From NCBI RefSeq assembly GCF_028743715.1, contig NZ_CP117996.1, positions 2,666,001 to 2,730,000 on the forward strand: a stretch of 64,000 nt of DNA, given 5' to 3'. Source of the DNA: Microbacterium sp. Clip185 (GTDB lineage Bacteria > Actinomycetota > Actinomycetes > Actinomycetales > Microbacteriaceae). Position 1 is the first letter of the stretch, and the number at the start of each line of letters is the position of its first letter. Shown here piece by piece: positions 33,774-42,708 of the stretch. The translations under genes were made by a program, and so were the position numbers. Under the pieces are notes generated by a model that saw nothing but the letters and a program-made list of their open reading frames with translations, did no database searches and was not told the origin of the DNA.

Positions 33774-34352
33774 TCAGTCCTCTTCGGGAGCCCAGGCGAG
33801 CGTGATCACGAAGGCGTTCCGGGAAAGATCCTGGATCGTGTAGCTCGTGGGCCGATCCCGCACCCACCCGCGGTGGCCGCCCTGATCGAGCTTCACGGCA
33901 GTGGCCGACAGGCGCGGCCCGCGACCGTCGGCGGCGAGCACCGCCTGTGCCCGGCTCCAGTGTGTGAGCAGATCCAAGTCGGTCGCGCCCTCCCACAGCT
34001 GGCTCTGTGCCCGCATCACCGCGCGGGTGTGCGTGTCGGGATGCAGGTCGCGCAGGTCGATCCCCACACGGACGCCCGGCTCGCTCACCGCGACGACATT
34101 GGCCGCCCGGTACTCGGCGACGGTCACGACGAGATCGAGCTCCTCGCCGTCCAGCGAGGCGATCAGACGCGTGTGGTGGCCGAAGGTCGTGGGGGCTTCG
34201 CGTTCGATGCGTACGGCGGCCGGGTCGGCACCGAGTCGCGCACCGATGATCGCCCGGGCGAGCAGACGCTTCCGGTCGTGCGCGGTGACCGAGGGGTCCC
34301 ATCCGAGTCGAGCGTCGATTCCCGCCGGGGTGTCGAGAACGACCGATTCCAT
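33774..34352 (-). CDS. Divergent phosphopantetheinyl-transferase-like protein
   Basis: 192 residues from ATG 34352 with GGGAGG upstream. The layout follows the 4'-phosphopantetheinyl transferase family: RKRLLARAIIGARLG near 27, VAVSEPGVRVGIDLRDL (Asp99) where the family has GVDIE, and HWSRAQAVLAADGRG near 131 where the family has W-x-x-K-E-A. The second metal/catalytic residues (K-E) read A-Q here and the upstream SLSH histidine is missing. It may be a diverged enzyme or have lost activity. Overall call is tentative. Confidence 0.55.
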   Translation of the reverse strand: MESVVLDTPAGIDARLGWDPSVTAHDRKRLLARAIIGARLGADPAAVRIEREAPTTFGHHTRLIASLDGEELDLVVTVAEYRAANVVAVSEPGVRVGIDLRDLHPDTHTRAVMRAQSQLWEGATDLDLLTHWSRAQAVLAADGRGPRLSATAVKLDQGGHRGWVRDRPTSYTIQDLSRNAFVITLAWAPEED

Positions 34353-34529
34353 CGCTGCCTCCCGAGATCGCGGGCACAGCCGTCTGCGCCCTGTCCTCGA
34401 CCCTAGCCCGGGCACGCCGCGCCACCACCGGGCGATCCCGGAAGTAATGGGAATGGGCGGCGGCATCCCCGTCTTGTTCATAGGGAGTGCGCGCACACTG
34501 ACCGTGCGCAGCAGCGACGAAAGGACATC

Positions 34530-35480
34530 ATGACCCGCATCGGACGCAGCGACCTCGACGTCTTCGGCCTCTCTCTCGGCGGCAACGTGTTCGGCTGGAC
34601 GGCCGACCGCGACGCCTCCTTCGAGATCCTCGACACGTTCCACGACGGCGGCGGCAACTTCATCGACACCGCCGACGCCTACAGTGCGTGGGTGCCGGGG
34701 AACAGCGGCGGTGAGAGCGAGACGCTCATCGGCGAATGGCTGGCCGCACGCAAGCCCCGCGACATCGTCATCGCCACCAAGGTGAGCCAGCACCCGGAGT
34801 TCCGCGGACTGTCCGCGAAGAACATCCGTGCGGCCGCGGAGGCATCGCTGAAGCGACTCGGCGTCGACACGATCGATCTGTACTACGCCCACTTCGACGA
34901 CCCCGAGACGCCGCTCGAGGAGACCGTCGCCGCCTTCACCGATCTGGTGAACGACGGCATCATCCGCTACACGGCCGTCTCCAACTACTCGGGCGACCGC
35001 ATCCGGCAGTGGATCGAGCTCGCGCAGGCCGCGGGCGGACCGCTCCCGATCGCCGTCCAGCCGCACTACAACCTCGTGCACCGCAACGACGTCGAGGAGC
35101 ACATCATCCCGGTCGCCGAGGAGTTCGACCTCGCGCTCGTGCCCTACTACGGACTGGCGTCGGGCTTCCTGACGGGCAAGTATCGTTCGGCGGATGCGGC
35201 CGGTGCCGGTTCCCCCCGCGCCGAGGGCGCCGCCAAGTACGCGACGCCGCAGGGACTCGCGATCATCGACGCCCTCGAGCGCATCGGCGGCGAGCATGGC
35301 GCCTCGATCGCCGCGACGGCACTGGCCTGGCTCCGCCAGCGGCCCACCGTCGTGGCACCCATCGCGAGCGCCTCCCGCGCGTCGCAGGTCCCCGACCTGC
35401 TCACGAGTGTCGGCGTGACGCTGACCAGCGAGCAGATCGCCGAGCTCGACCGCCTCTCCACCTGGCAGCCCACCTCCTGA
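34530..35480 (+). CDS. Aldo/keto reductase
   Basis: 316 residues. TIM-barrel NADPH-dependent carbonyl reductase; YAHFDDPETPLEETVAAF and the GLASGFLTGKYR segment are typical of the AKR11/YghZ-like group. Catalytic Asp near 49 (FIDTADAYSAW) with Tyr, Lys near 84 (ATKVSQ). Substrate unknown. Ribosome site GAAAGGA four bases before ATG. The 177-base gap before it has a TGCGCGCAC/GTGCGCA inverted repeat at about 34487-34510. Confidence 0.92.
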   Translation: MTRIGRSDLDVFGLSLGGNVFGWTADRDASFEILDTFHDGGGNFIDTADAYSAWVPGNSGGESETLIGEWLAARKPRDIVIATKVSQHPEFRGLSAKNIRAAAEASLKRLGVDTIDLYYAHFDDPETPLEETVAAFTDLVNDGIIRYTAVSNYSGDRIRQWIELAQAAGGPLPIAVQPHYNLVHRNDVEEHIIPVAEEFDLALVPYYGLASGFLTGKYRSADAAGAGSPRAEGAAKYATPQGLAIIDALERIGGEHGASIAATALAWLRQRPTVVAPIASASRASQVPDLLTSVGVTLTSEQIAELDRLSTWQPTS

Positions 35481-35488
35481 GCACGCTG

Positions 35489-35526
35489 GACGAGCCCGCG
35501 ACGACCATGATCGTCGCGGGCTCGTC
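35489..35526. terminator. Strong terminator, 16-bp perfect stem
   Basis: GACGAGCCCGCGACGA (35489-35504) and TCGTCGCGGGCTCGTC (35511-35526) pair perfectly around CCATGA. It ends one base before the -10 box of the next gene. Confidence 0.75.
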
Positions 35527-35532
35527 TACGCT
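35527..35532 (+). promoter_or_regulatory. -10 box (TACGCT), leaderless start
   Basis: Directly after the terminator stem and six bases before the GTG at 35539. Confidence 0.5.
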
Positions 35533-35538
35533 CACAGG

Positions 35539-35682
35539 GTGAGTCTTTTCGGTTCCGGTCCCAGCGACGACCAGGGCAAGCCCTCCGCCACCCGCATCGG
35601 CATCTGGATCGCCGTCGCCGGCGTCGGCCTCTTCTTCCTCATCTCGGGGATCATCGGCATCGTCAGCGGAGGCGGCAACTGA
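35539..35682 (+). CDS. Small single-pass membrane protein
   Basis: 47 residues, GTG start. Polar Ser/Asp-rich N-terminus of about 18 residues, one membrane helix (IGIWIAVAGVGLFFLISGII) and a Ser-Gly-Gly-Asn tail. No recognised family. The stop overlaps the nucleosidase start (ATGA), so the two are co-translated. Confidence 0.7.
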   Translation: MSLFGSGPSDDQGKPSATRIGIWIAVAGVGLFFLISGIIGIVSGGGN

Positions 35683-36239
35683 TGCGCCTGCTCGTCGCGG
35701 CGCTCGAGAGCGAGGTCGTCGCCTTCCCCGCAGAGCTCGAGGGGTTCGACCGGCTGATCACAGGCCCCGGCAAGCTGCCGGCAGCCGTGAACCTCACCCG
35801 CGCACTCAGTGCCACCGACTACGAGGAGATCGTGGTCGTCGGAACGGCCGGCTGCATCGATCCGCTGCTGCAGGGCGACCTGCACGAGATCGCCGGCGCG
35901 ATCCAGCACGATGTGACAGACCCCGACGGCGTCGTCGGTCAGCATCTGTCGCTTCCCGCGCGCGTCGGGCACGATCGCGAGGGTGTCATCATCGCGACCG
36001 GTGACTCCTTCGTGGACGACGCCGAGACCGTGAAGCTCATCCGGTCACTGGGCGCGGGCCTGGTCGACATGGAGACGTACGCGTACTTCTGGGTGGCCGC
36101 CGAGTTCGGCGTTCCCATCCGTGTTCTCAAGGCAGTCTCCGACAACGCCCAGGACGACGCGATGACCGACTGGGATGCGGCCGTGACCGCCTGCAGCCAC
36201 ATCCTGCGCGAGCGCATCCGCGCCGACTACGGGGTCTGA
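35682..36239 (+). CDS. Nucleosidase, MTA/SAH-nucleosidase-like
   Basis: 185 residues. Phosphorylase/nucleosidase fold: LLVAALESEVVAFP at the start, TGPGKLPAAVNLTRAL near 28, VVVGTAGCIDP near 55, GLVDMETYAYFWVA near 127 (Met-Glu purine/ribose contacts) and catalytic Asp in AVSDNAQDDA near 150. It is shorter than MtnN (about 230 residues), so the exact nucleoside is uncertain. Confidence 0.85.
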   Translation: MRLLVAALESEVVAFPAELEGFDRLITGPGKLPAAVNLTRALSATDYEEIVVVGTAGCIDPLLQGDLHEIAGAIQHDVTDPDGVVGQHLSLPARVGHDREGVIIATGDSFVDDAETVKLIRSLGAGLVDMETYAYFWVAAEFGVPIRVLKAVSDNAQDDAMTDWDAAVTACSHILRERIRADYGV

Positions 36240-36246
36240 TCCCGGG

Positions 36247-37749
36247 TCAGGATGCCGCGTCGGCGACTTTCTGGGAACGACGCCTGGCGCCGAGATCGGC
36301 CACGGCGATGACGAACGCCACCGCGACGAACAGCGCGACAGTCACCATCCCGAAGCCGTACGCGTCGTGGAACACCACCGCGTCCTCCGCGGTGGTGCCG
36401 TCCTCGCGATAGACCGTGGCGTAGAAGAGGGCAAGGGCCACCGCGGTGCCCACCGCGGTGCCGATGCGCTGACCGAGCTGACCGACCGATCCGGCGAGGC
36501 CCCCGTCGCGGACCGGGATATCCGCGAGGGTGAGGGTCTGGTTGGGCGAGATGACCAGCCCTCCGCCGATGCCGCCGACGACCATGACACCGGCCATCAC
36601 GAACGGCGTGACGGCGTCGGGAACGTACAGCGCCGTGGCGACGAGACCCGCGACGCACGCCAGCACGAGTCCGAGCCCGACCACGACCACGGGTCGCCCG
36701 TATCGTACGACGAGCGTGCCGCCGACGAACGAGGAGACCGCGCTCGCGAGGGCGAATCCGATCGTGACCATTCCGGCGAAGACCGGCTCGATGTGCAGAC
36801 CGCTCTGCAGGTAGAGCGTGGTCAGGAGGAACATCGACGGCGCCGCGGCGAAGTAGGTCGCCTGCAGCAGGGTGCCGTTGCGGTACGAGCCGATCCGGAA
36901 CAGCTTCAGCGGGATGAGCGGCTGCTTGCCGATGCGGGCATAGCGCTGTTCCCACGCCACGAATCCGGCCGCGAAGAGCACGAACAGCACGAGCAGCCAC
37001 CACCGTCGCGGATCATCCCCGGGAGCCCCCGTGGTGAACAGGAACGGCCACATGAGCGAGAGCACCGTGAGCGCGAAGAGGATGACGCCGATGGGGTCGA
37101 GGGCGAGCTTGCGGTGCGAGCGAGTGCGTGTTGCGGGCAGGAGAAGGGCTGCCAGCAGGATGGCGAGCAGTCCGAGCGGAAGGTTCATCCAGAAGATCCA
37201 CCGCCACCCGTCCTGGGAACCACCGACGGCGATGAGCAGACCGCCGAGCGTCGGCCCGAACGCCGTCGCCACACCGATCGTGGCGCCGAACAGGCCGAAC
37301 GCACGGCCCCGCTCCTTGCCCTGGAACAGCTGCTGGATCAGACCGATCACCTGCGGCATCTGGATGCCCGCCGCTGCACCCTGCAGCAGCCGCGCGATCA
37401 GCAGGACGGAGGTATTGGGCGCGAGTGCGCAGACCACACTCATCGCGGTGAACAGAGTGAGCCCGATGAGGAACAGCGCACGGCGGGATCGTTGATCGCC
37501 GATGCGTCCCATCGGCACGAGGAACAGGCCGAAGGTCAGCACGTAGCCGGAGACGATGAGCTGCAGCTCGGTCGCACCGGCGGAGAAGGCCGTCTCGATC
37601 GACGGCAGCGCCACATTGACCTTGGACAGATCGAGGATCGTGAGACCGGCGACGGCGACGCATACCCAGAACGCTCGCCAGCGCGCGGCGGAACTCAGCG
37701 GAATGTCGGTCGTGACCGGGTGAGCTCCAGCTGCGCCGTCGACCGACAC
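36247..37749 (-). CDS. MFS exporter, DHA2 (14-helix) family
   Basis: 500 residues from GTG 37749 with GGGA seven bases upstream. About fourteen helices; family motif LDLSKVNVALPSIETAF in helix 1 and GRIGDQRSRRALFLIG in the helix 2-3 loop, VIGLIQQLFQGKERGRAFGLFGATIGVATAFGPTLGGL in helices 4-5. Proton-driven drug or metabolite exporter. Immediately follows a small membrane protein gene. Confidence 0.9.
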   Translation of the reverse strand: MSVDGAAGAHPVTTDIPLSSAARWRAFWVCVAVAGLTILDLSKVNVALPSIETAFSAGATELQLIVSGYVLTFGLFLVPMGRIGDQRSRRALFLIGLTLFTAMSVVCALAPNTSVLLIARLLQGAAAGIQMPQVIGLIQQLFQGKERGRAFGLFGATIGVATAFGPTLGGLLIAVGGSQDGWRWIFWMNLPLGLLAILLAALLLPATRTRSHRKLALDPIGVILFALTVLSLMWPFLFTTGAPGDDPRRWWLLVLFVLFAAGFVAWEQRYARIGKQPLIPLKLFRIGSYRNGTLLQATYFAAAPSMFLLTTLYLQSGLHIEPVFAGMVTIGFALASAVSSFVGGTLVVRYGRPVVVVGLGLVLACVAGLVATALYVPDAVTPFVMAGVMVVGGIGGGLVISPNQTLTLADIPVRDGGLAGSVGQLGQRIGTAVGTAVALALFYATVYREDGTTAEDAVVFHDAYGFGMVTVALFVAVAFVIAVADLGARRRSQKVADAAS

Positions 37750-37751
37750 TC

Positions 37752-37931
37752 TCAGTCCCCGCTGCGGCTGAGGGCCGAGCGCAGCACGAGGAAGACGACG
37801 AGCGCGACAGCGGCGACGATCACGAGCTTGAAGACGAAGGCGATCACCGAGAACAGCAGGTTGACGAGGAACCAGCCGATCACGATCGATGCGATGACGG
37901 CCAGTACCGTCCACAGGGTGTTCTTGCTCAC
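37752..37931 (-). CDS. Small hydrophobic membrane protein
   Basis: 59 residues, two adjacent hydrophobic segments covering about 7-50 and a basic end (RSALSRSGD). Not recognised. The GTG start has TAAGGT (37938-37943) exactly six bases upstream, and the gene runs into the exporter gene after 2 bases, suggesting one transcript. Confidence 0.65.
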   Translation of the reverse strand: MSKNTLWTVLAVIASIVIGWFLVNLLFSVIAFVFKLVIVAAVALVVFLVLRSALSRSGD

Positions 37932-37937
37932 GTTTCC

Positions 37938-37943
37938 ACCTTA
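37938..37943 (-). promoter_or_regulatory. -10 box (TAAGGT), leaderless start
   Basis: Six bases before the GTG at 37931 on the minus strand. Confidence 0.5.
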
Positions 37944-38001
37944 GGCGCGCATGACTGGTCGAGGTCCCGGCTTGCGTCGCACGACGATTCGTCGATCGTC
38001 G

Positions 38002-40962
38002 TCATCGCTGCCGGATGACGCTCGGCCCCTGCGGGGTCGCCTCGATCGTCAGCTGCGCGGGCAGCTGGTCCTTCATCGCCTCGACGTGGCTGATCACGCC
38101 CACAGTCCGCCCTCCCGCACGAAGCTCGTCGAGCACGCTCATCGCGAGCTCGAGCGTCTGGGCATCCAGCGAGCCGAACCCCTCGTCGATGAACAGGGTG
38201 TCGAGCCGTATGCCGCCGGCGCGCGCGGTGACCACTTCTGCGAGGCCCAGCGCGAGCGACAGCGATGCGAGGAAGGTCTCGCCGCCCGACAGCGACTGCG
38301 GCGGGCGCAGCTGGCCGGTGAACGCGTCCATGACCTCGATGCCGAGTCCGGATGCGGCACCGCGAGCGGCCAGCGCGTCCGAGTGGTGGAGGCTGTACCG
38401 CCCCGCCGACATCTCGGCCAGTCGTACGTTCGCCGCGATCACGATCTCCTCCAACTCGGCCGCCAGCACGAACGTCTCGAGGGTCATGCGCCGCGTGTTC
38501 GGTGCGCGCCCGAGCATGGTGTCAGCGAGTCGCGTGACAACACCCGCCTCCTGGGCGAGTTCGGCGACCGCCGCGTAAGAGTCGTCGATGCGCACGACGA
38601 GATCGGACAACCGATCCGCCGTGGACTGGGCTCGGCTGAGCTCCGCAATCGCATGGCCACGCGCCCGATCCGCTTCCTCGGCCTTCTGTCGCGCCTCGTC
38701 GAGCTCGACCGGCCCTTCCGGCACACCGGCCAGCTCGAGCTGCAGTTCGAGCAGCTGAGCTCGAACCAGCGCGAGATCACGCTCGTGCCTCTCGACCCGA
38801 TCGACGAGGGTCGCCAGGTCGGTGCGCGAACGCAGTGCGCCCGCGGCATCCAAAGGGTCGGCGAATCCCGCTCGCTCGGCACCCTCGGTCGCCTCCTGGA
38901 CGGCCGCATCGGCGGCACTCTGTGCGGCGACGAGCGCCACTCGCGCGTTGCGACGACGACGCGCGCGCTCTCGCCGCGCGATGAGCGCCGCGCGACGGTC
39001 GGCTACGCTCTCGTACTCCTCCCGCGCGCGTTCGACGACCTGGGCGATCTCCTCCCGGCGCGCCGAAAGCGCTGTGACGCGCGCGTCCGCCTCCCGCTCG
39101 TCGCGCGTCGCGCTCTCGAGCGCCGCTGCTCGCTCAGCCTGTTGCGCGTCGATGCGCGCGAGGTCGCGCTCGATCCCGTCGAGTCGCGCTTCGGCATCAC
39201 GGACTTGCCGCAGGGCCTCCTGAGCATCGGCGAGCGCCCGCTCGAGCTCGTGGGGATCCGCGGCTCCCGCCACGGAGAGGGCCTCGGTGAGCTCCTCGCG
39301 CAGGCCGCGCGCCTCCTCCGCGGCACGCGCCTCCTCTGTGCGCGCTCGCACGACGGCGGCTTCGGCCTCGGCGATCGTCTCGTCCGTCACGGCATCATCG
39401 GCACGCGGCGCCGGATGCGGGTGCTCTGTCGAACCGCAGACGGCACAGGGTTCGCCGGGCACCAGCGCGGCCGCGAGCTCGCCCGCGCGCTCCGCAACGC
39501 GTCGACGCATCAGCCGCGCGAGCGCTGAGGACGCCGCAGCGGACGCGTCGAGCGCGGCGGTATAGGAGGCCTCGGCGGCGGTGAGTCGTGCGTCCACCTC
39601 CGACGCCCGCTGCCCCGCCTCCTGCCGCCGCCGTGCGGCCTCGACAGAACTCTCCTGCTCGGCGATCCGGCTCGCCTGAACGGCGGTCTCGGCGCGCGCG
39701 GCGAGCAGGGCGTCACGGCGGGCGGGCGCGTCGCTCGCCTCCGCGTTCAGGCGCAGCAGCGCCTCCGCAGCATCGGCGAGGGCACCGCGTGCAAGCAGGA
39801 GTTCCGCATCCACGGCCTCGAGCTGACGCTCGCGCTCGGCCGCGGCGTCGACCCGCGCGAGCTCGCCCGTCAGCTCCTCCTCGATCGCGTCGAGGTCCGC
39901 GCCCGGATCCTCGCCGGCTGCGTGCCACTCCTCGTCTGCCGCCGCCGCCTCGGTGTCGGCGGCTTGGGCGGCCGCACCCGTTCGTGCGGCGCGTTCGATG
40001 ACACCGCGCAGCGCCTCGGCCGCGACCGCTCGGTCTCGTTCGACGCGCGATTCCGCGACGCTCTGCGCATCGGCCTCGAGCGCCGCGAGCCGAGCATCGG
40101 CGTCGTCGCGGGCCCGTTGCGCCTGGAGCTGTCGTTCGCGCAGCGCGAGTTCGGCGGCGGCGGCGGTCCAGACCTCGTCGGCGCTCACCCGCGCGAGTTC
40201 GGCCGTCTCGACCCCGTAGCGCGCTCGCTCCGCCGCGGTGCGCACCGCCTCTCGCCGCGCGGCGAGATCGTCGGAGGCGGGAAGCTCGGCCTCGTCGTCG
40301 ATCAGCAGCTCGGCTTCGGTCAGCAGCGCCTCGGCGTGCACGCCCCGCTCCCGCAGCTGCTGCTGCGTCTCGCGCCGCCGATCGTCCAGCTCGCGGGCGT
40401 AGTCCTCGTAACGTCGGGTGCCGAACAGGGTGCGCAGCAGCGCCTGACGTTCGTCGTTTCGAGCCAGCAGGAAGCGCGAGAACTTGTTCTGCGCGAGCAG
40501 GATGACCTGCTGGAACTGCTGCAGGTTCAGTCCCAGCACACGGTCGAGAATCTCGGCCACGTCGCGCGGACGCGAGGCACGACCGATCCAGGTGCCGTCG
40601 ACGAGTTCGAACAGTTCGGCACGCGCGGGCTCTGTCGTCATCCCGCCGCCGCGCAGCTTCGGACGCGCGTACTCGGGCGAGCGGACGACGCGCCAGCGCA
40701 CATCGCCCACCGTGAACTCGAGGCTCACCTCGGTGGGGTCGTCGGGCGAAGCATGGTCGCTGCGCAGACGCTTGTCGGGACCGTCGTAACGCGGCACGTT
40801 GCCGTAGAGCGCGAACGCGACACCGTCGAGAACGCTCGACTTCCCGGCACCCGTGCGTCCGGCGATGAGGAAGATGCCGTCGTCGGCGAACGCGTCGAAG
40901 TCGACGATCTGCCGATCACGGAACGGACCGAAACCCGCCAGCTCGAGCCGGTGGAGTCTCAC
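38002..40962 (-). CDS. sbcC: Exonuclease subunit SbcC (Rad50-like ATPase)
   Basis: 986 residues from GTG 40962. SMC-type ATPase of the SbcCD DNA end-processing nuclease. Walker A AGRTGAGKSSVLDG near 35, long Ala/Glu/Arg coiled coils on either side of a zinc hook CAVC (C506, C509), signature SLSGGETFLASLSLALGL near 890 and Walker B LFIDEGFGSLD near 920. The start overlaps the sbcD stop by GTGA. Confidence 0.95.
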   Translation of the reverse strand: MRLHRLELAGFGPFRDRQIVDFDAFADDGIFLIAGRTGAGKSSVLDGVAFALYGNVPRYDGPDKRLRSDHASPDDPTEVSLEFTVGDVRWRVVRSPEYARPKLRGGGMTTEPARAELFELVDGTWIGRASRPRDVAEILDRVLGLNLQQFQQVILLAQNKFSRFLLARNDERQALLRTLFGTRRYEDYARELDDRRRETQQQLRERGVHAEALLTEAELLIDDEAELPASDDLAARREAVRTAAERARYGVETAELARVSADEVWTAAAAELALRERQLQAQRARDDADARLAALEADAQSVAESRVERDRAVAAEALRGVIERAARTGAAAQAADTEAAAADEEWHAAGEDPGADLDAIEEELTGELARVDAAAERERQLEAVDAELLLARGALADAAEALLRLNAEASDAPARRDALLAARAETAVQASRIAEQESSVEAARRRQEAGQRASEVDARLTAAEASYTAALDASAAASSALARLMRRRVAERAGELAAALVPGEPCAVCGSTEHPHPAPRADDAVTDETIAEAEAAVVRARTEEARAAEEARGLREELTEALSVAGAADPHELERALADAQEALRQVRDAEARLDGIERDLARIDAQQAERAAALESATRDEREADARVTALSARREEIAQVVERAREEYESVADRRAALIARRERARRRRNARVALVAAQSAADAAVQEATEGAERAGFADPLDAAGALRSRTDLATLVDRVERHERDLALVRAQLLELQLELAGVPEGPVELDEARQKAEEADRARGHAIAELSRAQSTADRLSDLVVRIDDSYAAVAELAQEAGVVTRLADTMLGRAPNTRRMTLETFVLAAELEEIVIAANVRLAEMSAGRYSLHHSDALAARGAASGLGIEVMDAFTGQLRPPQSLSGGETFLASLSLALGLAEVVTARAGGIRLDTLFIDEGFGSLDAQTLELAMSVLDELRAGGRTVGVISHVEAMKDQLPAQLTIEATPQGPSVIRQR

Positions 40963-42119
40963 GCCCCGGCCTCGACGAGGGCGTCCTGCTTCTCGGCGAG
41001 CGCGGTGCGCAGCAGCTCCGCCTCGGCCGGCGACGCGCCTTCGCCCTCGCGGACATGCCCGAGGAACGCGTCGATGAGCTCGCGGTCGCTGCGCGCCTGA
41101 CGGACGCGCTGCACGTAGCTGACGCTCTGCGCGGCATCGGCGCGATCCGGCATGTGCGCCACGCTCGCGCAGAACGGGAACCGCTGCTGCAGCCGGCGCA
41201 TGACGTCGCGCTGCGGCAGCACGTCGGTGTACTCGGCGCTCACCCATGCCGACTCCGCGTCGGAGAAACGCGGATCGGTCAGCAGGTCGTCGAGAGGCGC
41301 GCGCAGCACCTCGAGTCGACGCGGGATGCTCAGATCGCGCCAGGCGACTGAGGCGAGCCCTGACTCGTCGAGATCGACGATCCAGACGCCCCGGCGGCGC
41401 CCCTTCTCGCCGAAGCCGTAATGCAGCGGCGCGCCGGCGTAACGTACCCGGTCGCTCAGCTGCTGACGTCCGTGGATGTGGCCGAGCGCGACATAGTCGG
41501 GCCCGTCGAACACCGAGAGCGGCACGACATCGAGCGAGCCCTGCCGGATCTCGCGTTCGAGCCCCGGCGTCGCCTCGATCCCCGCCGCGAAGCAGTGCGA
41601 GACGACGACCGAGCGACCGCCGCGCTCGCTGTGGTCGGCGCGCACGAGGTCCATGGCGTGCTGCAGGGTCTGCGCCTGGGTGCGCAGCTCGGCCTGCGGC
41701 CACAGATGACGCACCTGGGCCGGAGCGAGGTAGGGGATGCCGTAGACATGCACGGGCCCGTGCACGTCGGTCACGGTGACGGGAACGTCGAGACGTGTGG
41801 GATCGGTGAGCACGTGGATGCCGTCGCGCAGCAGCCGCGCCTGGAAGCCGAGGCGGGCGGCAGAGTCGTGGTTGCCGCTGGTGACGATCACCTGAGCCTC
41901 GGCCTCGCGCAGCCCGACGAGCGCATCGGTCAGCACGGTGTAGCACTCGGCCGCGGGGGCCGCAGAGTCGAACACGTCCCCTGCGACGATGACGAGGTCG
42001 ACCGCCTCCTCGCGCACGATCGACACCATCTCGTCCAGCACGCCGCGCAAGGCATCGATCGTGGCGTAGCCGTGGAAGGTGCGCCCGATGTGCCAGTCCG
42101 AGGTGTGCAGGATCCGCAT
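40959..42119 (-). CDS. sbcD: Exonuclease subunit SbcD (Mre11-like)
   Basis: 386 residues. Manganese-dependent nuclease: phosphoesterase motifs HTSDWHIGR (residues 5-13), VIVAGDVFDSA near 50, VTSGNHDSAARL near 84, SHCFAAG near 177 and GHIHGRQQ near 213. Works with SbcC on hairpins and protein-blocked DNA ends. ATG with TACCGT (42126-42131) six bases upstream. Confidence 0.95.
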   Translation of the reverse strand: MRILHTSDWHIGRTFHGYATIDALRGVLDEMVSIVREEAVDLVIVAGDVFDSAAPAAECYTVLTDALVGLREAEAQVIVTSGNHDSAARLGFQARLLRDGIHVLTDPTRLDVPVTVTDVHGPVHVYGIPYLAPAQVRHLWPQAELRTQAQTLQHAMDLVRADHSERGGRSVVVSHCFAAGIEATPGLEREIRQGSLDVVPLSVFDGPDYVALGHIHGRQQLSDRVRYAGAPLHYGFGEKGRRRGVWIVDLDESGLASVAWRDLSIPRRLEVLRAPLDDLLTDPRFSDAESAWVSAEYTDVLPQRDVMRRLQQRFPFCASVAHMPDRADAAQSVSYVQRVRQARSDRELIDAFLGHVREGEGASPAEAELLRTALAEKQDALVEAGA

Positions 42120-42125
42120 GTGTTC

Positions 42126-42131
42126 ACGGTA
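42126..42131 (-). promoter_or_regulatory. -10 box (TACCGT), leaderless start
   Basis: Six bases before the sbcD ATG on the minus strand; promoter of sbcDC. Confidence 0.55.
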
Positions 42132-42188
42132 CGGGCGGCCTCGGACACAGCGGCGCACCCTCGCCACAGTTCCGAAACATTGCCGCCG

Positions 42189-42194
42189 TAAGGT
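42189..42194 (+). promoter_or_regulatory. -10 box (TAAGGT) for Nudix gene
   Basis: Seven bases before the ATG at 42202. Confidence 0.5.
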
Positions 42195-42201
42195 GGCGGG
42201 C

Positions 42202-42690
42202 ATGGCCATCCGCGACGTCTGCGTCGTCTACATCCTGCGCGGTCGCGCGTCGGATGCGCAGGTGCTGCTCGGCTACAAACGCACGGGCATGGGCCTGGGT
42301 CGCGTCGTGGGCATCGGCGGCAACGCCGAACCGGGCGAGAGCATCGTCGACGCCGCCGTCCGCGAGGTGCGGGAGGAGACGGGGCTCGAGATCGACCCCG
42401 CGCTGCTGGAGCCGGTGGGGCGACTCGTCTACTGCTTCCCCTCCCGGGACAGCTGGTCGCAGCGCTCGCACGTCTTCGTCTATCGGGCGCCGGTGGCCGA
42501 ACCCGTCGAGACGGACGAGATCGTGCCGGCCTGGTTCGGCCTCGAGGAGGTGCCGTACGACCGGATGTGGGACGACGCGCGACGGTGGCTGCCCGCGGTG
42601 CTTCGCGGCGGCACCGCATTCGGGGGTTACACGTTCGGCGACGACCTCGCGACCGTGGTGGCGGAGATGCCGGGAACGCCCGCCGCCTGA
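42202..42690 (+). CDS. Nudix hydrolase, MTH1/MutT-like
   Basis: 162 residues. Nudix box GNAEPGESIVDAAVREVREE followed by TGLEI (about residues 40-64). The VVYILRGRASDAQVLLGYKRTGMGLGRVVGIGG start resembles oxidised-purine nucleotide hydrolases of the MTH1 type. Likely sanitises damaged nucleotides. The last ten residues (VAEMPGTPAA at the DNA level 42658-42690) nearly repeat the end of the TetR gene at 44247-44279. Confidence 0.88.
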   Translation: MAIRDVCVVYILRGRASDAQVLLGYKRTGMGLGRVVGIGGNAEPGESIVDAAVREVREETGLEIDPALLEPVGRLVYCFPSRDSWSQRSHVFVYRAPVAEPVETDEIVPAWFGLEEVPYDRMWDDARRWLPAVLRGGTAFGGYTFGDDLATVVAEMPGTPAA

Positions 42691-42691
42691 G
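42658..42691 (+). repeat. 34-bp direct repeat, copy 1
   Basis: Encodes the last ten codons plus stop of the Nudix gene. Matches 44247-44280 at 31 of 34 positions, in the same orientation and reading frame. Confidence 0.85.
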
Positions 42692-42708
42692 ACGCTGGTG
42701 TCCTCGCC

